DNA of 17,724 bases from Candidatus Atribacter hydrocarboniphilus. Its GTDB lineage: Bacteria; Atribacterota; Atribacteria; Atribacterales; Atribacteraceae. Below are positions 7,485 to 14,580 of the stretch, in pieces; the first letter of the stretch is position 1, and every line of letters begins with the position of its first letter. The stretch spans positions 1 to 17,724 of the forward strand of contig DPKX01000243.1 in assembly GCA_003542295.1 (NCBI GenBank). Direction: 5' to 3'. The position numbers and the translations under genes were made by a program. The notes under the pieces were generated by a model. The model was not told where the DNA came from and did no database searches. It saw nothing but the letters and a program-made list of their open reading frames with translations.

Positions 7485-8478
7485 ACCATTCCGTTTGGGG
7501 GTTATTGGTTGTGGAATATTTGCTGAGGCGAATATTTTTCCAAGTCTTTCAACTCATTTTTTTGATGATGTTCAAAGGGTTGCTGTTTGTGATCTCCGTT
7601 TGAAAAGAGCTGAACGTTTGGCTTCGAAATATGGTTGGAAGAATATCTACACAGATTTTCAAGAAATGATTGGTCAAGAAAACTTAAATGGATGTGTCAT
7701 TTGTTTAGGGTCAAAGATCCATCCCTTAGTCGTACCCCAGGTGTTACGGATGGGAGTTCCAGTTTTTTTGGAAAAGGCGATTGCCATCGATTTGGAAGGA
7801 ACCTATCAAATTGCCGAAGCCGCTAAAGAGAGTGGGTGTATTGTTCAGGTTGATCATCAGAAAAGGCACAGCTCAGCATACAAGCTAGCTAAGAAACATG
7901 TTGAAAATGTTGAAAATTTTGGAAACATTATTCAAATCGAGACCAAGCAACACGGATTCCCAGTTTTTCCTACTTTTTTTACCTGTATGTTGGAATGGCA
8001 AAGTCACAATCTTGACCTTATTCAATATTTTGGTGGTTCAATCCAGAAAATCGAATCTTGGTCGCATAGAATTAATGAACGACACGGAGCCCTTACTATT
8101 ATGGTCGGTTTTAAAAGTGGCGCAATTGGTATTGTTGGGTGGGGAACTTTTGGTGGCCCGGGTCAATTTTCAGAACGGATGGAAATTCTTGGTGACCAGG
8201 GAAAAAGTGTTATTGTTAACAATGCTCGAGAAGTAACTCTCTGCAATATAGAAACTGGTGAAACCTGGGCACCGGATTGGAATCCGATTAGCCCCAATCA
8301 AAGTCATGTTTTGAATGGGTATATTGGTGGTTTAAGACATTTCATCGATTGTGTGAAATATGGAGAGAAGCCCAATCCTTCAATTGAAGACGAAGTTGAA
8401 ACCATGGAGTGGATGTTTACCATAGCAAAGAAAGCTGGGATACCAACTGACTGGGAATTTATATCGAGCGCTTTATAA
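7468..8478 (+). CDS. Gfo/Idh/MocA-family NAD(P)-dependent oxidoreductase
   Basis: A 336-residue cytoplasmic dehydrogenase of the glucose-fructose oxidoreductase/inositol dehydrogenase family. An N-terminal Rossmann fold has GVIGCGIFAEA near residues 10-20. The family EKP motif appears as EKA (E102, K103), where the Lys is the usual catalytic residue. VDHQKRHSSAYK and SHNLDLIQYFGG match the second-domain active-site regions. These enzymes oxidise a ring or chain hydroxyl of sugars, inositols or sugar acids. I chose GTG 7468 because AGGAGG (7454-7459) is 8 bases upstream. The in-frame ATG 7477 is too far (17 bases) and ATG 7444 would precede the ribosome site. It overlaps the kinase end, showing tight coupling. 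The loss of Pro from EKP is a minor departure. The substrate is not readable. Confidence 0.85.
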   Translation: MEKMGEPFRLGVIGCGIFAEANIFPSLSTHFFDDVQRVAVCDLRLKRAERLASKYGWKNIYTDFQEMIGQENLNGCVICLGSKIHPLVVPQVLRMGVPVFLEKAIAIDLEGTYQIAEAAKESGCIVQVDHQKRHSSAYKLAKKHVENVENFGNIIQIETKQHGFPVFPTFFTCMLEWQSHNLDLIQYFGGSIQKIESWSHRINERHGALTIMVGFKSGAIGIVGWGTFGGPGQFSERMEILGDQGKSVIVNNAREVTLCNIETGETWAPDWNPISPNQSHVLNGYIGGLRHFIDCVKYGEKPNPSIEDEVETMEWMFTIAKKAGIPTDWEFISSAL

Positions 8479-8497
8479 AATATCGGGAGCCTAAATC

Positions 8498-9940
8498 ATG
8501 AAAAAAAGTGGATGTTTAGAAAAAAATCAATGGTATGAACTGGAAAAAATCGTTGGTTCTGAATATGTGATTACTGATCAATCAGAAAAAGATGTACAGT
8601 CTATCGATGTTTGGTGGATGACTCGTTATTGCTTTTTTCAACAAGATAATTTTCCCCAACCCTCGGTGATTGTTTTTCCAGAAAATACTGAACAAGTTAA
8701 GAAGATAGTTCAATTTTGTCTAATAAATAAAATTCCTTATCTGGCTCGAGGTGGGGGAGCTGGAGATGGGGGTGGATCAATACCTCTGCACGGAGAATTA
8801 GTGATCGATTTAAAACGAATGGATAAAATTATCGAACTCAATGAACGCTCCTTGACCGTTCGGGTTCAAACTGGAATTCTACAGAAACATTTAGAAGAGT
8901 TTCTTAATCGCAAAGGGTATACTATGAATCATTTCCCGGCTTCATTTAATACTTCTGCTTTAGGCGGTTTTATTAGTACCAATGGGACTGGTGTTCTTTC
9001 TTCTAAGTATGGAAAGATGAGTGACATGGTTCATCAATTAGAAGTAGTCCTTCCCAATGGGAATTTATTTAAAAGCTTACCAGTACGTTTACACTCTACT
9101 GGCCCCGATTATTCAAGACTTTTTTTTGGAGCCGAAGGAACTTTAGGAATCATAACCGAAGCCCTCTGTAAAATCTATTATCTTCCTGAGAAACGATCTT
9201 TCCGAGCTTTTCTTCTCTCCAGCTTGCAGAAGGGGATCGAAGCCGGAAGACAAATTATGGTTAAAGGACTTAACCCATGTCTGTTGCGTTTATACGATGA
9301 ATACGATACCAGACATATTCTTCAAAAACAGTATGGTTTAGAAAAAGAAGGATGTGTTCTCATTATTGGATTTGATGGGATGAAAAAAATTGTTGAAACA
9401 CAAGAGGAGGTCTCTTATTTAATACTTGAAAAAAATGAAGGTAAGGATTTAGGAGAAGAATTAGCAGTAAATTGGTGGAATAACCGTTATCGTTCTTATT
9501 ACCCCCCCTTAGACTATATTTGCGAACCTTGGATGACAGCCGTCATGGATACTGTTGCCCCTTATGAAAAAATTGAAACTATCTACTGGGAGATGAAAAA
9601 AGGAGTTGAAGAAGGTTTCAAATCATGGAATGCAATTTTCCACGCTCATTTTTCCCATTGGTATGATTGGGGAACCAGTTTTTATCCGACTTTTCTTTTG
9701 AAAGAATTTCCCAGCAATCCTCATGAGGCAATTCGTCTTTATAACCAAATTTTAGATATTTGTGTACAAGCATCCATTCAAAATGGTGGAGTGGTGAATG
9801 AGCATCATGGGATTGGCATGCGATTCAGCCGGTTTATGAAAGAAATTTCAGAAGAAAATTATAATTTTTCTCAAATTATTAAAAAAGCTTTAGATCCTGA
9901 ATCCTTACTCAATCCGGGAAAATTAGGTTTAGGAGAATAA
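8498..9940 (+). CDS. FAD-linked oxidase, GlcD/alkyl-DHAP-synthase-like
   Basis: A 480-residue flavoprotein of the vanillyl-alcohol-oxidase/PCMH superfamily. The FAD-binding domain comes first, with PSVIVFPENTEQVKKIV, ARGGGAGDGGG, IDLKRMDKII, PASFNTSALGG and FFGAEGTLGIITEA, all diagnostic of the family. The C-terminal substrate domain ends with NEHHGIG (H436, H437) and ALDPESLLNPGK. Glycolate and D-lactate dehydrogenases usually read GEHGIG here, and alkyl-dihydroxyacetonephosphate synthases HHHGVG, so this protein falls between the two. The gene for a CCG-domain iron-sulfur protein starts 3 bases after its stop, so it most likely works as the flavin subunit of a GlcDF-like dehydrogenase oxidising a 2-hydroxy acid or a related sugar-derived alcohol. 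A weak ribosome site GGGAG lies at 8484-8488. Family is secure; substrate and electron acceptor are inferred. Confidence 0.85.
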   Translation: MKKSGCLEKNQWYELEKIVGSEYVITDQSEKDVQSIDVWWMTRYCFFQQDNFPQPSVIVFPENTEQVKKIVQFCLINKIPYLARGGGAGDGGGSIPLHGELVIDLKRMDKIIELNERSLTVRVQTGILQKHLEEFLNRKGYTMNHFPASFNTSALGGFISTNGTGVLSSKYGKMSDMVHQLEVVLPNGNLFKSLPVRLHSTGPDYSRLFFGAEGTLGIITEALCKIYYLPEKRSFRAFLLSSLQKGIEAGRQIMVKGLNPCLLRLYDEYDTRHILQKQYGLEKEGCVLIIGFDGMKKIVETQEEVSYLILEKNEGKDLGEELAVNWWNNRYRSYYPPLDYICEPWMTAVMDTVAPYEKIETIYWEMKKGVEEGFKSWNAIFHAHFSHWYDWGTSFYPTFLLKEFPSNPHEAIRLYNQILDICVQASIQNGGVVNEHHGIGMRFSRFMKEISEENYNFSQIIKKALDPESLLNPGKLGLGE

Positions 9941-9943
9941 CAA

Positions 9944-11074
9944 ATGGGTATAGATCATATAAGAGAAGTTATTAAAAATTGCCGTTTTTGTTTCATGTGT
10001 CGACATGCTTGTCCAACTTTTTTGGCAACCAAGCTCGATTCTCATACTCCTCGTGGTTATGCTTTGATGCTTTCTGAAATATCAGATGGAATTCGAGATT
10101 GGACAGATGACTTTGTGAAGAAATTTTATCAATGTTCACAATGTGGATTATGTCGGGAAGATTGTGAATTTCACTGGCCGGAAGATGAATTAGTTCGCCA
10201 CGCACGTGAAGACATAGTTGAAAAAAACCGAGAACCTCAAAAAGTGAAAAATGTTCTTCAATCAATTCAAGTGACTGGATCGCCCTTTGGACATGATTCG
10301 GGTTATAAAGTGAATTCTCGGCCAGAAAATCAACATCATCCTGAAGTTGTTTATTTTCCTGGATGTTCAACCCGTTATTTTCATCCTGAGATTATAAGTG
10401 CAACTGAGGATGTGCTTGAACACTGCAGAGTCAGTTGGATGCGAATGGAGAATGAGGAATGTTGTGGGATGCCGCTTTATGATTTGGGTTATACTCAAGA
10501 AGCAAAGCGACAAGCGAAGAAAACTTATAAAAAATTAGTGGAGATTCATCCGAAGATAATTCTCACCGGATGCCCACACTGTCTTCGCAATTTCCTTGAA
10601 ATTTACCCCAATTGGCAGTTATCTTTTCCGAAAGATATGCAAATTCTTCACGTTACACAATTTCTTCAAGAAAAAATTCAAGACCATAGTTTGATTTTTC
10701 ATCATAAGGTATCTTTAAAATCAGTAAGTTATCATGACCCCTGTCAGCTCGGAAGGAAATTAGGAATTTTTAATGCACCTCGTTTCATTATTCAAGACAT
10801 TATTGGCCAAGCGCCTACTGAGCTTTTCCATTCCCGAGAAAAAGCTGAATGTTGTGGTGCTGGTTCAATTCAGTTCTTCATCGATTCGGAACTTACTCAA
10901 AAAGTAGCAAAAGTGAGAATGAATCATGCTATAGAAGAAAAATCACAGGTCTTAATTACTGCTTGCCAGAATTGTAAAACAGTATTTCAATCTTTTATAG
11001 AAAAAGAATTCCCCTCAATGGCGGTTATGGATATTGTTGAATTAGCAAATTTAGAATTTGAAGGAGGAGAATAA
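9944..11074 (+). CDS. CCG-domain iron-sulfur protein (GlcF/HdrD-like electron-transfer subunit)
   Basis: A 376-residue iron-sulfur protein. Two 4Cys clusters lie at the N-terminus: C13, C16, C19, C23 (CxxCxxCxxxCP) and C64, C67, C70, C74 (CxxCxxCxxxC). Together they suggest two [4Fe-4S] clusters. Two CCG domains follow (COG0247): PGC..., ECCGMP..., GCPHC, then DPCQLG..., ECCGAG..., ACQNC. These hold a further iron-sulfur centre in heterodisulfide reductase HdrB/D and GlcF. The set matches GlcF, LldE-like and GlpC-like electron carriers. It sits between the flavin oxidase (3-base gap) and the zinc dehydrogenase (1-base overlap), so it probably takes electrons from the preceding flavoprotein and passes them to a membrane quinone, ETF or another acceptor not encoded here. 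The ribosome site is AGGAG just inside the end of the previous gene. Confidence 0.88.
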   Translation: MGIDHIREVIKNCRFCFMCRHACPTFLATKLDSHTPRGYALMLSEISDGIRDWTDDFVKKFYQCSQCGLCREDCEFHWPEDELVRHAREDIVEKNREPQKVKNVLQSIQVTGSPFGHDSGYKVNSRPENQHHPEVVYFPGCSTRYFHPEIISATEDVLEHCRVSWMRMENEECCGMPLYDLGYTQEAKRQAKKTYKKLVEIHPKIILTGCPHCLRNFLEIYPNWQLSFPKDMQILHVTQFLQEKIQDHSLIFHHKVSLKSVSYHDPCQLGRKLGIFNAPRFIIQDIIGQAPTELFHSREKAECCGAGSIQFFIDSELTQKVAKVRMNHAIEEKSQVLITACQNCKTVFQSFIEKEFPSMAVMDIVELANLEFEGGE

Positions 11075-12117
11075 TGGATAAAGCTTGTCAGGCTTATATT
11101 CCTCAAGCTTATCAACTTCAATTTCGAGAAATTGATAAGCCGGTAACAGCTCCTGGGAAAGTCATTGTTGAAATAGTTCGTATCGGAATTTGTGGTTCAG
11201 ATATTCACGCATTTAAGGGCAAACACCCTCTCGTTTCTTTTCCTTTGATTCAGGGACATGAATTAAGTGGATTTATTGTTGAAGTTGGTGAGGGAATAAA
11301 TGATTATAAAATGGGAGACTTCGTTACCATTGAGCCGGCAATAGGTTGTGGCAATTGTTCAAAATGTCAACAGGGATTGATTGCTCAATGTGATCAATTA
11401 CAATTTATTGGCGGAAATATCCCTGGAGGTGGAAACCAGTATCTACAGGTGGATCCAAATTATATAGTTCGGTATAGTTCTGAGGTGAGTTTAGATGACG
11501 CAGCCATGACTGAACCATTAGCAGTGGCAATTCATGCCGTAAATAGAGTTCCAAATATCAAAGATCAAAAAGTTTTTATTGCTGGAGGAGGTACAATAGG
11601 CTTATTAGTTGCCCAAGTATGTCGATTACAAGGAGCTAAAGAGATTATTATTTCCGAAATGTTACAATTTCGAAGTCAAGTGGCTTCTATTTTGGGATTT
11701 AAAACTGTATTTCCTGATGATCAACTTGAAAACCAAGTAAAGGACATTATGAAAGCTTCACCGTCTGTGGTATTTGAATGTGTAGGAATGGAAAGCCCTC
11801 TCAATTCTTGTATTCATTTGGTTGAAAGGGGAGGATATGTTATCGTAGCTGGAGTCTATGAAAAACCTCCTCGGGTTGATATGGTATTAGTTCAAGATAA
11901 AGAAATAAATATGTTGGGAAGTTTGATGTATTCTTTTCAAGAATTTAGAGAAGCAGCTGAATTTATAAAGTTAAAAAAAATCATTCTTAAACCTCTTCAA
12001 ACTAATCATTTTCCTTTCCATCAATGGGTTGAAGCCTATAGGTTTATCGAAGACCCTAATAATTCTTTTATAAAGGTATTCATTGACATTAATGCACATG
12101 AAACTGGTTTCAATTAG
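11074..12117 (+). CDS. Zinc-dependent medium-chain alcohol/polyol dehydrogenase
   Basis: A 347-residue NAD(P)-dependent dehydrogenase of the MDR family, the group of sorbitol, galactitol-phosphate and threonine dehydrogenases. The catalytic zinc site is visible as C40 (CGSD), H62 and E63 (GHE). The structural zinc site is complete as C92, C95, C98 and C106. The nucleotide fold shows VFIAGGGTIGLLVAQV, slightly different from the usual GAGPIG. The start ATG overlaps the previous stop by one base and has GGAGGAG close upstream. Within this operon it probably interconverts a polyol and a keto-sugar, feeding or drawing from the kinase step. The last codons contain an imperfect palindrome (TGAAAC..GTTTCA, 12099-12112) that may be chance. 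Specific substrate not assignable. Confidence 0.88.
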   Translation: MDKACQAYIPQAYQLQFREIDKPVTAPGKVIVEIVRIGICGSDIHAFKGKHPLVSFPLIQGHELSGFIVEVGEGINDYKMGDFVTIEPAIGCGNCSKCQQGLIAQCDQLQFIGGNIPGGGNQYLQVDPNYIVRYSSEVSLDDAAMTEPLAVAIHAVNRVPNIKDQKVFIAGGGTIGLLVAQVCRLQGAKEIIISEMLQFRSQVASILGFKTVFPDDQLENQVKDIMKASPSVVFECVGMESPLNSCIHLVERGGYVIVAGVYEKPPRVDMVLVQDKEINMLGSLMYSFQEFREAAEFIKLKKIILKPLQTNHFPFHQWVEAYRFIEDPNNSFIKVFIDINAHETGFN

Positions 12118-12191
12118 TATGGCAATAACATACTCGGAAAGAAGTTGTATTATATGATGATAAAAATAAAAATGATATATAAGATAAGAAA

Positions 12192-13184
12192 ATGAAAAAT
12201 AGACCATCAAGCGAAGACGTTGCTTTGCGGGCAGGAGTCTCTCGAGCGACAGTTTCGGCCTATTTAAACCGAAGTCGGTATGTTTCACCCGAACTTCAGA
12301 GAAGAATAGAACTGGCAATAAAAGAATTAAACTATATCCCTGACCCGTTGGCTCGTGCTCTTAAAATGAATGATGCAAAAACAATCGGGCTAATAATCCC
12401 CATTGTAAGTAATTTTTATAATCCAATGATTCGAGCCGTGAATGAATGTGCTCACCAAAAGTCCTTTAGTTTTTTATTAGCTTCCAGTGAAGAAAATCCC
12501 CTTCGTGAAAAAGAAATATTGAGAGTATTTTTAGCGAAAAGAATCAGTGGAATTTTAGTGGTTCCTTGCTCCTACCAAAATCGTTCTTTTTTGCAACAGA
12601 TTTATCAAAACGGGATTCCGATAGTACAAGTGAACAGAAAAATTGCTGATTTAGATATTGATTCAGTAGTATCAAATAATTTCCAGGCGGCTTATAATGC
12701 GACTCGGCATCTTATCGATAGAGGGCGAAAAAAGATCGCCTTATTCGGTTATGATCCAGGATCGTTGGCAAATTTAGAGAAAAAAACAGGTTATGACACT
12801 GCTTTAAAAGAATGCGAACTTCTAAATTTAACCATTCAAATATTGGAACATAATGTTCAAAATTTTAGAGAAACCTTTAATAAATTTATAAATATGAACG
12901 ACTTTGATGGATTGATTTGTACGACTCAAACTAAAACCATCGTTGCTCTGAGTATTTTAAATGAAAAAAAAATACGGATTCCTGAAGAAGTTGCTGTAGT
13001 TGGTTTTGATGACACTCCTTGGTCTTCATTATTACAAACCCCCCTAACCGTTATTTCGGAAAATACTCATCAAATGGGAATTATTGCCACTCAAATCTTA
13101 CTTGATAGAATTGAATCAAAAGAAAGAAAACTACCCGAACACATCCTTCTAGAAGATAAATTAGTTATTAGAGATTCATCTTAA
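12192..13184 (+). CDS. LacI-family transcriptional regulator
   Basis: A 330-residue repressor. Residues 5-60 are the LacI DNA-binding head: helix-turn-helix SSEDVALRAGVSRATVSAYLN, slightly atypical where most read SRVLN, then a hinge helix PDPLARALK whose Leu normally intercalates at the central CpG of the operator. The rest is a periplasmic-binding-protein-like sugar sensor (KTIGLIIPIVSNFYNPM, VAVVGFDDTPWSSLLQTPLTV, ILLDRIESK). It follows the operon by 74 bases with no convincing terminator between, only a 6-bp AGTATG/CATACT stem at 12116-12134. It may be co-transcribed. No strong ribosome site is visible (AAGATAAGAAA only), suggesting low expression, as suits a regulator. Its likely target is the central-CG double palindrome at 2632-2666. 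Confidence 0.9.
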   Translation: MKNRPSSEDVALRAGVSRATVSAYLNRSRYVSPELQRRIELAIKELNYIPDPLARALKMNDAKTIGLIIPIVSNFYNPMIRAVNECAHQKSFSFLLASSEENPLREKEILRVFLAKRISGILVVPCSYQNRSFLQQIYQNGIPIVQVNRKIADLDIDSVVSNNFQAAYNATRHLIDRGRKKIALFGYDPGSLANLEKKTGYDTALKECELLNLTIQILEHNVQNFRETFNKFINMNDFDGLICTTQTKTIVALSILNEKKIRIPEEVAVVGFDDTPWSSLLQTPLTVISENTHQMGIIATQILLDRIESKERKLPEHILLEDKLVIRDSS

Positions 13185-13594
13185 AAAAATAGAAATTAAT
13201 TCACATATGACTCTCATTTTAAAATTGAAAGTTCTATTCGTTTATTTTTTTGTCAAAAGATTATTTATAATAATAGAATATTTACAGTTATTTTTGATTG
13301 AGATAAAGCAATTAGTAAGTTATTATAATTATGAAATTTTTAAGAGTACCGATCATTTCAAATTATCTAAACAAGCTAAAATAAATCCAAAAGGTTCTTT
13401 TCGAGAAGAAGTGAGAGTTTTTTTAGAAAAAGAATGAGCTAGGGTTACTCAAATAATTAAAATAAAGTATTTTATTTCTTAATTCTTCATTATTTTACTC
13501 ATGAATTAAGTTCTTCCAAACCTTCAAAAAATATGTAAACATAGTGGTAAAAGAAATAAGTATTGGGAGTATAAATAGGAAAGGAAAACGATCG
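13185..13594. other. Intergenic stretch, no supported gene
   Basis: About 410 very AT-rich bases between the regulator and the phosphatase. An open frame at 13207-13437 (+) would encode 76 residues, but it has no ribosome binding site, no recognisable motif, and a composition (runs of F, I, L, K) expected of AT-rich noncoding DNA. A decayed gene remnant cannot be excluded. An 8-bp inverted repeat CTTAATTC/GAATTAAG (13478-13510, 17-base loop) could be a weak terminator. A perfect TATAAT stands at 13324-13329, but the nearest -35-like TTGAGA is 20 bases away, so no promoter is called. Confidence 0.5.
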
Positions 13595-14371
13595 ATGGAC
13601 TTGAAAGCAAAAAAAGTATTCCTTATGGATATGGATGGAACGTTTTATTTAGGGAATAAGATTATTCCGGGTTCTTTAGATTTTATTGATCGATTACTAA
13701 AAAACGGAAAATCGTTTTATTTTCTTACCAACAATTCATCTCGGGACGCAAATTTTTATGCTTCAAAACTTTTTAAAATGGGTTTGAAAACTATTCATAA
13801 ATCCCAGATCATTACCTCTGGTGAAATTGGTGCCTGGTATCTGCAAAGGCTAAAACCAAATGGGAAAGTGTATCTCTTGGGTACTAAAGAGCTGGAACGT
13901 GACCTGCTCAAGGTTGGCCTTATCAGCGTTCAAAATGATCCGGATTTTATTGTGCTCGGTTTTGATAAAACCCTCACCTATCATAAACTGGAAAGAGCAT
14001 GCTATTTTATACGGCAAGGGATTCCATTCTTTGCTACTCACCCTGATATTAACTGTCCAACTGAGGATGGCCCTATACCAGACACTGGTTCGATGATCAA
14101 AATGATAGAAGAATCAACCGGGATATCACCTAAAATTTTTGGGAAACCTTATCCTGAAGTTATTGAATATGTAGCGTATCGAACCAAAACCACTCAAAAC
14201 GAAATCGTTATGATTGGCGATCGTTTGTACACTGATATTGCCATGGGTAAAAAATCAGGTATTACTACAATTTTAGTTTTGACCGGTGAAACCCAAAAAG
14301 ATGATGTTAAAGAGTCTCCATGGCAACCGGATTATGTCTTTTCTTCCCTTAATGATATTGATTTTAACTGA
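13595..14371 (+). CDS. HAD-superfamily phosphatase, NagD/phosphoglycolate-phosphatase type (IIA)
   Basis: A 258-residue cytoplasmic phosphatase with all HAD signature motifs: nucleophile D12 and acid D14 in DMDGT, motif II FLTNNSS, motif III Lys in FGKPYPEV, and the magnesium motif GDRLYTDIAMG. Class IIA proteins of this length include NagD, AraL and phosphoglycolate/glycerol-3-phosphate phosphatases, which dephosphorylate small sugar or glycerol phosphates. I chose ATG 13595 because AGGAAAGGA (13578-13586) lies 8-10 bases upstream. An in-frame GTG at 13544 has no ribosome site and would add a basic tail absent from the family. It lies upstream of the glycerol-3-phosphate-dehydrogenase-like module, so glycerol-3-phosphate or phosphoglycolate are reasonable guesses, but a terminator separates the two. 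Confidence 0.88.
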   Translation: MDLKAKKVFLMDMDGTFYLGNKIIPGSLDFIDRLLKNGKSFYFLTNNSSRDANFYASKLFKMGLKTIHKSQIITSGEIGAWYLQRLKPNGKVYLLGTKELERDLLKVGLISVQNDPDFIVLGFDKTLTYHKLERACYFIRQGIPFFATHPDINCPTEDGPIPDTGSMIKMIEESTGISPKIFGKPYPEVIEYVAYRTKTTQNEIVMIGDRLYTDIAMGKKSGITTILVLTGETQKDDVKESPWQPDYVFSSLNDIDFN

Positions 14372-14391
14372 TATTCTTATTGTATTAACTG

Positions 14392-14420
14392 TTGTTTAAC
14401 AACGAATATTATGTTATATT
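14392..14420 (+). promoter_or_regulatory. Candidate promoter ahead of a short terminated transcript
   Basis: TTGTTT (14392-14397) and TATATT (14415-14420) are separated by 17 bases, predicting a start near 14427. The -35 lies inside a short palindrome GTTGTT-T-AACAAC (14391-14403), which could be a protein-binding site. It would drive either a short RNA ending at the terminator described next or, by read-through, the gene at 14581. Confidence 0.4.
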
Positions 14421-14455
14421 AAAAGTCAAAGAGTATTAGGCTTGGAGAATAGGAG

Positions 14456-14505
14456 AAAGCCTTTCGAGACAATTCTTTATTTGTCTCGAAAGGCTTTTTT
14501 GTTTT
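14456..14505 (+). terminator. Strong intrinsic terminator
   Basis: A perfect 17-bp stem (AAAGCCTTTCGAGACAA / TTGTCTCGAAAGGCTTT) with an 8-base loop is followed directly by a T tract (TTT G TTTT). It ends transcription from the phosphatase gene and from the candidate promoter at 14392. An upstream AGGCTT (14438-14443) can pair with AAGCCT (14457-14462) of the 5' arm, which would form a competing, weaker antiterminator hairpin. Confidence 0.9.
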
Positions 14506-14580
14506 ATTACACTTTTTTAATGTTTACAGTTATCTTCTGTTTCAAAATTTTTTATTGAATAAACCAAGGAGAGCATCGTT

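Noticed and set aside
9993..10370. 125-residue minus-strand open frame inside the CCG iron-sulfur gene
   Set aside because: It mirrors a gene with clear Cys motifs and has no recognisable features of its own.
12099..12112. TGAAAC-TG-GTTTCA palindrome upstream of the LacI gene
   Set aside because: It lies in the final codons of the dehydrogenase gene, its centre is not a CG, and it does not resemble the operator at 2632-2666; autoregulation here is not supported.
13207..13437. 76-residue + strand open frame after the regulator gene
   Set aside because: No ribosome binding site, no recognisable motif, and a low-complexity F/I/L/K composition typical of AT-rich noncoding DNA; a gene remnant is possible but unsupported.
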